Origin: Bacteroidota bacterium
Lineage (GTDB): Bacteria > Bacteroidota > Ignavibacteria > T3Sed10-11
DNA: 8,841 bases
NCBI GenBank assembly: GCA_007128495.1
Contig: SKXH01000121.1
Location: 1-8,841 of the forward strand
Reading direction: 5' to 3'
Made by a program: the position numbers and the translations under genes. Below, piece by piece: positions 1-5,492 of this stretch. The notes under the pieces were generated by a model, which searched no databases, was not told where the DNA came from, and saw nothing but the letters and a program-made list of their open reading frames with translations. Position 1 is the stretch's first letter. The number at the start of each line of letters is the position of its first letter.

Positions 1-211
1 CGTCGGTGATGTTTTGAATGTACAAGACGGAGTAGCCGAGATACCGCAGATACCTCACGACAACATCGAACGATACATAACTCTTTGCGTGACCGATATG
101 AGAATCACCGTAGACGGTTGGTCCGCAAACATATATACCCACCTGATCTTTGATAACAGGTGTGAATGTTTCTTTTTTTCGGGTTAATGTATTATATATT
201 TGTAGTGACAT
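1..211 (-). CDS. cysS: Cysteinyl-tRNA synthetase, N-terminal part (runs off the window)
   Basis: The first 70 residues are visible; the rest lies before base 1. CysRS is a cytoplasmic class I aminoacyl-tRNA synthetase that activates cysteine with ATP and charges tRNA-Cys. The translation begins MSLQIYNTLTRKKETF and contains VCGPTVYGDSHIGHAKSYVSFD. Within this, Cys29 is the expected first zinc ligand and His38-Gly40-His41 forms the HIGH ATP-binding motif. A family-typical YIQNITD segment follows just before the edge. The ATG at 211-209 lies 3 bp after the recN stop, and AAGTGAG inside the recN 3' end can serve as a ribosome-binding site. Close spacing suggests co-transcription with recN. The zinc-ligand and KMSKS parts cannot be checked. 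The family call is very secure. Confidence 0.96.
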   Translation of the reverse strand, partial: MSLQIYNTLTRKKETFTPVIKDQVGIYVCGPTVYGDSHIGHAKSYVSFDVVVRYLRYLGYSVLYIQNITD

Positions 212-214
212 TGT

Positions 215-1933
215 TTACTCACTTTTTATCAATTCTTTCGCGCCTGCAATTCCGGCTTCGGTTATCTCTTCGCCGCTGAGCAGGCGGGCTACCTCGCGTA
301 CGCGCTCGCCGGTTGTTAATTTCCGGACGCGTGTTGCGGTGTGTTTTTCATCTTCAATCTTTTCTACAACATAATGACAATCTGCCAATCCTGCAATCTG
401 CGGCAGATGGGTAATTGCAATTATCTGATGATACGCCGATAGATTATTTAAGCTCTTGCCTACCGCGTGTGCAATTCTTCCGCTCACACCGACATCAATT
501 TCATCGAAAATAAGGAGCGGCAGGCGTTCGCTTTTTGCAAGGACCGATTTCATAGCCAGCATGATGCGTGATATTTCGCCGCCCGACGCCACTTTAGCCA
601 GCGGTTTCGGCGGTTCTCCAAGATTTGTTGAAATATAAAATTCAACCTTATCTATGCCGTTGTGATATGCCGGATAAAATTCTTTACCGAGTTTAACGAA
701 TGCGTTTTCTTCGTTTAACTCACCCATTGTGTCTGGTTTTGTCGTTATCTGTACTTCAAAGTTTGCATTGGGAATACCGAGCGTCGATAATTCATTACCG
801 ATCATTTTTGAGATTTTCTTCGCGGTATCTCTTCGTTTGGAAGAGAGACGTTCGGCGATGGTCGAAAGTTCCGAGCGGGCGCTTTTGATTTCGTTTTTCA
901 GTGCATCGATTGAATCCTGAAAATTCTCTGCGAGTTCTAATTCCTCGCCGATATTCTTGCGATGCTCGATGATGCTTTCTATGCTGCCGCCGTATTTTTT
1001 CTTTAATAAAGAAAGCTGTCCGAGCCGGTCGCGCAGTTGTTCAAGCCGCTCCGGATCGAATTCAATCCTTGAATTATATCCCTGTAAAAATTTTGCTATC
1101 TCGTTAACTATCGCTTCAGCCGAGGTACACTCTTTTTTAAACTCTTCAAATGACGGATCGATATCCGCGAGCGATTCAAGGCGATTGCGTGCAATGACGA
1201 GCGTTTCATATACCGACCGTTCGTTCTCGTACAGTAACTCATAAAGTTGTTGCGTTTGTTCATATAGCGTCTCGGCGTTTTCAAGAATATTTAAATCCGT
1301 TTCAAGCGACGTCTCTTCATCGGGCTGCGGATCTACTTTATCTATCTCGTTGATCTGAAAGGTATACAGGTCTTTTTTTTCTTTGAGCGATTGTTCACGT
1401 TGTTGTAAATCACGGAGTTTCTCGAAAAGTCCGTGCAGCTTTTTATAACTTTTTTTATAATCGGCTACGATGCCGGTTAAGCCGCCGAAGTCGTCAAGCA
1501 GTTTGGCGTGCATGTTGATGCGCAGCAACGATTGGTGTTCATGCTGACCGTGTAAGTCGACAAGCAGTTCACCGAGAGCTTTCATTGTTTTTACATTGGC
1601 CGGCGTATCGTTTATAAATCCGCGGCTTTGCCCGCCCGTTGTCACTTCGCGCCTTACAATCAACGGCTCCATCCAATCGATTTGATTTTCTTCGAGCAGG
1701 GAAGTGATGAGTTTGTTTTTTTCGATGCCGAAGGCAGCTTCAACGACTGCTTTCCCGGTGTCCTGACGCACCGTATCGCTACTGGCGCGTTCGCCGAGGA
1801 GCAATCCTATTGCACCGATGAGTATAGATTTGCCGGCGCCTGTTTCGCCGGTAAGGATATTCAATCCCCGCTCAAAGTCGATATCGATCTTATCGATAAG
1901 CGCGTAGTTTCTTATGTGCAGGTGTTTCAGCAT
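215..1933 (-). CDS. recN: DNA repair protein RecN (SMC-like ATPase)
   Basis: RecN is an SMC-related cytoplasmic ATPase that acts early in recombinational repair of double-strand breaks. The 572 residues match the usual family length. Visible motifs are the N-terminal MLKHLHIRNYALID signature, Walker A GETGAGKS (29-36), the Q-loop region GQHEHQ (129-134), and long charged coiled-coil stretches between roughly residues 155 and 370. They continue with the ABC signature SGGE (450-453), Walker B LLIFDE (473-478) and the H-loop ITHLPQ (His509). Both ATPase halves are therefore intact. No clear Shine-Dalgarno precedes the ATG. A candidate promoter with a dyad over its -10 lies 45-70 bp upstream, which would fit damage-regulated expression, although no known LexA box is recognised. 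cysS follows after 3 bp. Confidence 0.98.
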   Translation of the reverse strand: MLKHLHIRNYALIDKIDIDFERGLNILTGETGAGKSILIGAIGLLLGERASSDTVRQDTGKAVVEAAFGIEKNKLITSLLEENQIDWMEPLIVRREVTTGGQSRGFINDTPANVKTMKALGELLVDLHGQHEHQSLLRINMHAKLLDDFGGLTGIVADYKKSYKKLHGLFEKLRDLQQREQSLKEKKDLYTFQINEIDKVDPQPDEETSLETDLNILENAETLYEQTQQLYELLYENERSVYETLVIARNRLESLADIDPSFEEFKKECTSAEAIVNEIAKFLQGYNSRIEFDPERLEQLRDRLGQLSLLKKKYGGSIESIIEHRKNIGEELELAENFQDSIDALKNEIKSARSELSTIAERLSSKRRDTAKKISKMIGNELSTLGIPNANFEVQITTKPDTMGELNEENAFVKLGKEFYPAYHNGIDKVEFYISTNLGEPPKPLAKVASGGEISRIMLAMKSVLAKSERLPLLIFDEIDVGVSGRIAHAVGKSLNNLSAYHQIIAITHLPQIAGLADCHYVVEKIEDEKHTATRVRKLTTGERVREVARLLSGEEITEAGIAGAKELIKSE

Positions 1934-1961
1934 TGCTTAAAGTAAAGGTTTAAATCCCGAC

Positions 1962-1985
1962 AGCTTAATTGTAACAATGTAAGCT
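1962..1985. promoter_or_regulatory. Dyad overlapping the candidate recN -10 (operator-like)
   Basis: AGCTTA (1962-1967) and TAAGCT (1980-1985) are perfect inverted copies. Inside them ATTG (1968-1971) and CAAT (1975-1978) pair around TAA, with one unpaired G at 1979. The dyad covers the predicted -10 hexamer of recN, a usual place for a repressor site. On the plus strand it is followed by a T-rich run (AATTTTTC), so it could instead be a weak terminator for plus-strand transcripts, but no plus-strand gene ends here. Confidence 0.35.
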
Positions 1986-2004
1986 AATTTTTCTTGAAAT
2001 TCAA
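1976..2004 (-). promoter_or_regulatory. Candidate recN promoter
   Basis: Reading the minus strand, TTGAAT (2004-1999) and TACATT (1981-1976) are separated by 17 bp. Each matches the sigma-70 consensus at four of six positions. Transcription would start near 1969, about 36 nt before the recN ATG. This is weak evidence by sequence alone. It is supported by its position in the only sizeable gap between the operon end and recN. Confidence 0.35.
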
Positions 2005-2051
2005 AATGTGGGGCTATGATTCGGGATTTGATGAGTAACTGCACATGATAA

Positions 2052-2885
2052 TCAGTTCATCCGTGACTGGTCTGTTGAGGCGGCTTGTGTGAAAACAATT
2101 TCGGGGATATCGTTGAGCATTGTGTGGAAGAAGCAGTGCCTGAAAATTTCTTTCATACCGTCGGTATCAAGTTCGTCGAGTGTATAGCGGATTTCTTCAT
2201 TGAGGTGGATGTTTAACCGCTCCTGATCGATGCCGCGGGATTTTGAAAGCTCCGGAATAATCGTGTCTTTATGTTCCTGATAATAGGAGTGGGATTGCAG
2301 GAGGATGGCAGCAGTCGTTGGCGAGATGGTATTTCGTTTTACAGCGAAGACTGCGTGGACAAGGGGAAGTCCGATGACATCGTTCCATTCTTCGGCAATA
2401 TCGAATACACCTTCCTGAATTGTTTTAACCGGCAGCGCATCGTCACCGACAAGCAGCACGGCGTCGGTTTTTTCGGGAATGATTCCCGGCTGTACACCCT
2501 GTGTGATGAACTGCGGTTTTTCACCGGTCTTTTCAATGAAGGCAAGCTGCGCTACGACCATTTCGGTAGGAAAGCGAAGGTCGGATGCGATGGTGGAAAT
2601 GTTTATTAAATCTTTTTTAAAAAGAAGTTTTGCAGCCCCCGTAACACCATACGAAGCGATTCCCAGACCGGGAACGATCTCCCAATCCATGGAATGTTTT
2701 GCATAATCGATAGGGGAGATCAATGCGATATCAACCTCACCGGCCTCTAATTGTCGTGCATTTTCAGCCAGCGAGGAGTATCGAAGTGTACAGGGATGAG
2801 CAATGGTATTGTTTTCGAGCGCATACGTTAATGGCTGCGCGAATATATCTTTGATAAGTCCGACGGTTACAGGTTGTGATACCAT
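2052..2885 (-). CDS. MqnA/MqnD-family protein (chorismate dehydratase-like, atypical)
   Basis: This 277-residue protein belongs to the periplasmic-binding-protein-like MqnA/MqnD family of the futalosine menaquinone pathway, where MqnA dehydrates chorismate. Family traits are VDIALISPIDYAK (51-63), DAVLLVGDDAL (141-151), a segment at 162-182 of the type DIAEEW..GLPLVHAVFAV, and a late YTLDELDTDGMKEIF helix (234-248). There is no signal peptide, so it is likely cytoplasmic. Two usual MqnA signatures are altered. The N-terminal YLN..PL motif reads DIFAQPL (13-19), and the usual SRTS-like segment reads RFPTE (104-108). It may therefore be a divergent chorismate dehydratase or a paralogue binding another small molecule. 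Its ATG overlaps the rplS stop codon by one base (TAATG), so translation is probably coupled to L19. The family call is good and the exact reaction is uncertain. Confidence 0.75.
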   Translation of the reverse strand: MVSQPVTVGLIKDIFAQPLTYALENNTIAHPCTLRYSSLAENARQLEAGEVDIALISPIDYAKHSMDWEIVPGLGIASYGVTGAAKLLFKKDLINISTIASDLRFPTEMVVAQLAFIEKTGEKPQFITQGVQPGIIPEKTDAVLLVGDDALPVKTIQEGVFDIAEEWNDVIGLPLVHAVFAVKRNTISPTTAAILLQSHSYYQEHKDTIIPELSKSRGIDQERLNIHLNEEIRYTLDELDTDGMKEIFRHCFFHTMLNDIPEIVFTQAASTDQSRMN

Positions 2886-3223
2886 TATCTCGTTTTTTGT
2901 CTGACACCTTTACCGGTAAGATTACGAAGGTAATATAGTTTCGCCCTCCTGACATTTCCATCGCGTACTTTATCTATTTTTGCAATGCGCGGTGAGTGAA
3001 CGGGGAATATGCGCTCGACTCCAACACCTTCGGATATTTTTCGAACCGTGAACGTTTCGTTTAATCCGCTCCCTTTACGGCTGATTACGATACCCTGAAA
3101 TTGCTGAATACGTTCTTTCTCCCCCTCAATTACGCGAATGTGTACGTTTACCGTATCGCCCGGTTTAAATTCGGTCAGTTCGGGTTTTATCTGCGTTGTC
3201 TCTACAAGACGAACTTTGTCCAT
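2885..3223 (-). CDS. rplS: 50S ribosomal protein L19 (bL19)
   Basis: L19 sits at the interface of the 30S and 50S subunits. The 112 residues match the normal family length. Diagnostic segments are FKPGDTVNVHIRVIEGEKERIQ (about 19-40), QGIVISRKGSGLNETFTVRK (about 43-62), GVGVERIFPVHSPRI and the basic end RAKLYYLRNLTGKGVR. The start is set by a strong AGGAGA at 3237-3232, 8 nt before the ATG. It follows trmD after 80 bp, the widest gap in the operon, and overlaps the next gene by one base. The order trmD-rplS is nearly universal in bacteria. Confidence 0.98.
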   Translation of the reverse strand: MDKVRLVETTQIKPELTEFKPGDTVNVHIRVIEGEKERIQQFQGIVISRKGSGLNETFTVRKISEGVGVERIFPVHSPRIAKIDKVRDGNVRRAKLYYLRNLTGKGVRQKTR

Positions 3224-3263
3224 TGTTACTTTCTCCTGTCAAGAATTAGTTACTGTTACTTAC

Positions 3264-3287
3264 AAAAAATATTTTACGCTAAATATT
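3264..3287 (-). terminator. Weak AT hairpin plus T-tract between trmD and rplS (possible attenuator)
   Basis: On the minus strand a perfect 7-bp stem, AATATTT/AAATATT (3287-3281 with 3274-3268), encloses a 6-nt loop. It runs into TTTTTT (3269-3264). The stem has no GC pairs, so it is a poor intrinsic terminator. At most it could lower readthrough from trmD into rplS. Confidence 0.25.
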
Positions 3288-3303
3288 AGTGAACGATCCG
3301 TTT

Positions 3304-3981
3304 CTACTCATTGAGCAAATCCGGTCTTTTTTCTTTCGTCCGTTTCATTCGTTGTTCCTGGCGCCACTCTTCAATCGCTTTATGATTACCGGTCAGCAGA
3401 ACATCCGGCACCTTCATTCCGCGGTATTCCGGCGGTCTGGTGTAAACGGGCGCACCGAGTAAATTATCCTGAAATGTATCGGTCATTGCCGATGTGCTGT
3501 TGTGTAAAACGCCGGGCAGTAACCGTACCACCGCATCCACTATAACCGCCGCGGCAAGCTCACCTCCGGTTAAAACGTAATCGCCGATTGATATCTCTTT
3601 CGTTACCAGCGCCTCGCGCACGCGTTCGTCGGCACCCTTATAATGTCCGCACAACAGTATCAGATTTTCTTTGAGCGATAATTCGGTCGCCATCGATTGA
3701 TCGAACCGATTGCCGTCGGGTGTTAAATAAATAACTTCGTCATACTCCCGTTGTTTTTGCAGCGTTTCGATGCATTCGAATAACGGTTCGGGTTTCAGAA
3801 CCATCCCCGCGCCGCCGCCGTACTGTGTGTCGTCAATGGTTTTATGACGATCGTGCGTATAATCTCTTAGATCGTGGGTCTCGATAATGACGCTGCCGCT
3901 TTCCCGGGCACGCTTGATAATACTTTCGTTTAACGGACTTTTTATAATTCCGGGTAAACCGGTTACTATATCGATACGCAT
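3304..3981 (-). CDS. trmD: tRNA (guanine-N1-)-methyltransferase TrmD
   Basis: TrmD transfers a methyl group from S-adenosylmethionine to N1 of G37 in tRNAs, preventing +1 frameshifts. It is a dimeric SPOUT enzyme whose active site is built on a trefoil knot. Visible motifs are MRIDIVTGLPG (1-11), YGGGAGM (54-60), LTPDGNRF (86-93), the knot segment CGHYKGADERV (111-121), SIGDYVLTGGEL (131-142) and the linker TDTFQDNLL with the expected general base Asp168. The start at 3981 fits the family. An in-frame ATG at 4038 would overlap rimM and add a non-homologous stretch. The Lys in GHYKG, where enterobacterial TrmD has Glu, and the 225-residue length are typical of Bacteroidota-like enzymes. rimM ends 4 bp upstream and no strong SD is seen, so coupling is likely. 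Confidence 0.97.
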   Translation of the reverse strand: MRIDIVTGLPGIIKSPLNESIIKRARESGSVIIETHDLRDYTHDRHKTIDDTQYGGGAGMVLKPEPLFECIETLQKQREYDEVIYLTPDGNRFDQSMATELSLKENLILLCGHYKGADERVREALVTKEISIGDYVLTGGELAAAVIVDAVVRLLPGVLHNSTSAMTDTFQDNLLGAPVYTRPPEYRGMKVPDVLLTGNHKAIEEWRQEQRMKRTKEKRPDLLNE

Positions 3982-3985
3982 GCAT

Positions 3986-4495
3986 TTACTCAAGCAAACC
4001 TTCAATCGGTCTGATGCGGATGATGTTTTCTTCTTCATCGATTGACTCTATAAATTCATCAACCGCGGGTATCATCACTTCTTTATTGTTATGATGCACA
4101 ATGTATATGTTATGCGCCGGCAGCGTGAGTACGTCTTTAACTTTTCCTATATACTCTTCATCGACGGAATATACATCCATGCCGATAATGTCATGAATAA
4201 AATATATCCCCTCCGGCAATTCGATCCGATCTTTTTCATCGACGAATAAAATATAATCGACGATTTTTTCGGCATCACTGCGTGAGTTTATGGATTCAAA
4301 TTTTAGAATGGGTCTTTCCTTCTGAATCCGAACCGATTCAACCGTCAACAACTCGCTCACCTCTTCGGACCTTCCTGCATACACCATGTCAAGGTCAAAG
4401 AATCGTTCTACATCATACGTATCGGGATTAACGATGACTTCGCCTTTCATCCCGACGGGGCGAGCGATTGATCCGATTCTGTATTTTTCTCTCAT
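3986..4495 (-). CDS. rimM: Ribosome maturation factor RimM
   Basis: RimM binds ribosomal protein S19 and helps mature the 30S head. The 169 residues form two domains. The N-terminal beta-barrel (about 1-88) starts with YRIGSIARPVGMKGEV. The C-terminal PRC barrel (about 94-169) has LPEGIYFIHDIIGMDVYS, LPAHNIYIV, MIPAVDEFI and the characteristic GLLE end. The ATG lies 6 bp after the khpA stop and is preceded by CCCCGA rather than an SD sequence, so translation probably depends on coupling. The rimM-trmD pair is one of the most conserved in bacteria. Confidence 0.96.
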   Translation of the reverse strand: MREKYRIGSIARPVGMKGEVIVNPDTYDVERFFDLDMVYAGRSEEVSELLTVESVRIQKERPILKFESINSRSDAEKIVDYILFVDEKDRIELPEGIYFIHDIIGMDVYSVDEEYIGKVKDVLTLPAHNIYIVHHNNKEVMIPAVDEFIESIDEEENIIRIRPIEGLLE

Positions 4496-4501
4496 TCGGG
4501 G

Positions 4502-4738
4502 TTATTCAATTATTTCGAGGATACCCCGTTTTCCGTATTTCGCCGCAACTGCGCTGAACATCACTCTAAATGCCGAAGCGGTGCGTCCTTTTTTACCGAT
4601 GATTTTACCGATTTCATCTTCCCCAACTTTCAGTTTAACAACTATTTTATCGTTTTTCAGCTCTTCATTCACTTCGACTGTTTCGGGTGCATCAACCAGT
4701 TCTTTGGCGATGTACTCTACGAATTCTCTCTCTCTCAT
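4502..4738 (-). CDS. khpA: KH-domain RNA-binding protein KhpA
   Basis: This is a 78-residue single KH domain of the YlqC/KhpA type. The beta strand VVKLKVG is followed by the RNA-binding loop GKIIGKKGRTASAFR, with the GxxG motif as GKKG at 48-51. The end, KYGKRGILEIIE, fits the family. In other bacteria KhpA is a small RNA-binding regulator, often paired with KhpB, and is coded between rpsP and rimM as here. An almost full-length SD, AGGAGGTG (4751-4744), stands 5 nt before the ATG, the strongest in the operon. The target RNAs cannot be inferred. Confidence 0.93.
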   Translation of the reverse strand: MREREFVEYIAKELVDAPETVEVNEELKNDKIVVKLKVGEDEIGKIIGKKGRTASAFRVMFSAVAAKYGKRGILEIIE

Positions 4739-4813
4739 GGCAACACCTCCTTTTGAAGCATTTAGCCACCTTCGTACATGCCGTAGTCCATCAAGTTAGG
4801 GAAAAGGGAAAAC

Positions 4814-5446
4814 TTATTCTTTCTTTGAAGAATCTTCGTTTGAAGGTTCTTCTTTTTGGTCATCTTGAGCAGTATCTTGCTGCGTTTTGGAATCTGTTTC
4901 AGTTTCTTCGGGTGCAGACTGTTTTTCTTCCGGTTCACCGGATTGTTCTTCACCTTCAGCAGGTGCAGTTTGTTGTTCTTCCTGCACGTCAGTTGTTTCC
5001 TGTTTCTCTTCGGATGTTGGCGCTTCTTCCGGAGCGGATTCCGCTGCAGCCGGCTGCTCTGTTTCGGGGGCTGCCTTTTCTTTCTTTTTATCAGCGGCTT
5101 TTTCCTTAGCTTGTTGTTCCCGCTCTGCACGCTGCATTGAGAATTTTTCAAGCTGTTCCGTTATTGTGCTTTCATCCGCACCCTTTTTTATGAGTGACCA
5201 TTTGAGCCATAGTCCTTGGCTGCGAAGAAGATTTTGCACGGTGGTCGACGGCTGGGCACCGTTTTTCAGCCAGTACATAACCCGTTCTTCGTTAAATGTA
5301 ACAACATTATCGTTTCTCAGTGGTTCGTATTGCCCAACCGATTCTATAAAACGGCCATCGCGGGGTGACCGCTTATCGGCTGCAACAACTTTGTAGATCG
5401 GAAATTTTTTTCGACCGACCCGTCTTAAACGCAAGCGAACTGCCAA
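4814..5446 (-). CDS. rpsP: 30S ribosomal protein S16 (bS16) with long acidic C-terminal extension
   Basis: S16 stabilises the 5' domain of 16S rRNA during 30S assembly. The core, residues 1 to about 85, is standard: MAVRLRLRRVGRKKFPIYKVV, DKRSPRDGRFIESVGQYEP, and LKNGAQPSTTVQNLL. The core alone would be about 80-90 residues, but this protein has 210. After a charged helix with many Lys and Gln (about 100-125) comes an apparently disordered tail. Over 126-210 I count 29 Asp/Glu and 6 Lys, with no aromatic residue after Phe102. Extended S16 tails occur in Bacteroidota-like lineages. The start codon is TTG (5446-5444), chosen because it begins the conserved MAVR.. and lies 6 nt after AGGAGG. It follows ffh by 46 bp. 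Confidence 0.96.
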   Translation of the reverse strand: MAVRLRLRRVGRKKFPIYKVVAADKRSPRDGRFIESVGQYEPLRNDNVVTFNEERVMYWLKNGAQPSTTVQNLLRSQGLWLKWSLIKKGADESTITEQLEKFSMQRAEREQQAKEKAADKKKEKAAPETEQPAAAESAPEEAPTSEEKQETTDVQEEQQTAPAEGEEQSGEPEEKQSAPEETETDSKTQQDTAQDDQKEEPSNEDSSKKE

Positions 5447-5452
5447 CGTGTT

Positions 5453-5458
5453 CCTCCT
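5453..5458 (-). promoter_or_regulatory. Shine-Dalgarno site that fixes the rpsP TTG start
   Basis: AGGAGG on the minus strand ends 6 nt before TTG at 5446. No ATG or GTG lies at a suitable distance in frame, and the protein homology begins exactly at this TTG. The perfect SD probably compensates for the weak start codon. Confidence 0.8.
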
Positions 5459-5492
5459 AATAATTTATTATTGATTATTGTATTTTAAAATT

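Larger units (their letters stand above)
1952..2029. repeat. 9-bp perfect inverted repeat enclosing the recN promoter region
   Basis: AAATCCCGA (1952-1960) and TCGGGATTT (2021-2029) are exact inverted copies separated by 60 bp, enclosing the candidate recN promoter and its dyad. A transcript reading through from the upstream gene could close a long-range stem here. Function is unknown. Confidence 0.4.

Noticed and set aside
1628..1945. A 105-codon plus-strand open frame opposite the recN start
   Set aside because: It is antisense to the Walker A region of recN, which is clearly coding on the minus strand.
1980..1995. Plus-strand intrinsic terminator from the dyad and AATTTTTC
   Set aside because: The stem is short and AT-rich, and no plus-strand gene ends upstream. 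The operator reading fits its position better, though neither is proven.
3304..4038. Longer TrmD start at 4038
   Set aside because: It overlaps the end of rimM by over 50 bp and adds 19 residues absent from the family. The conserved MRIDIVT start is at 3981.
4762..5151. A 129-codon Lys/Arg-rich open frame on the minus strand within rpsP
   Set aside because: It is an out-of-frame reading of the Glu/Gln-rich S16 tail. Low-complexity coding makes several frames open at once. It has no SD, no homology and no motif.
4687..5396. Plus-strand open frames across khpA and rpsP
   Set aside because: They are antisense shadows of the same low-complexity region, rich in Ser, Phe and Cys, with no ribosome-binding site.
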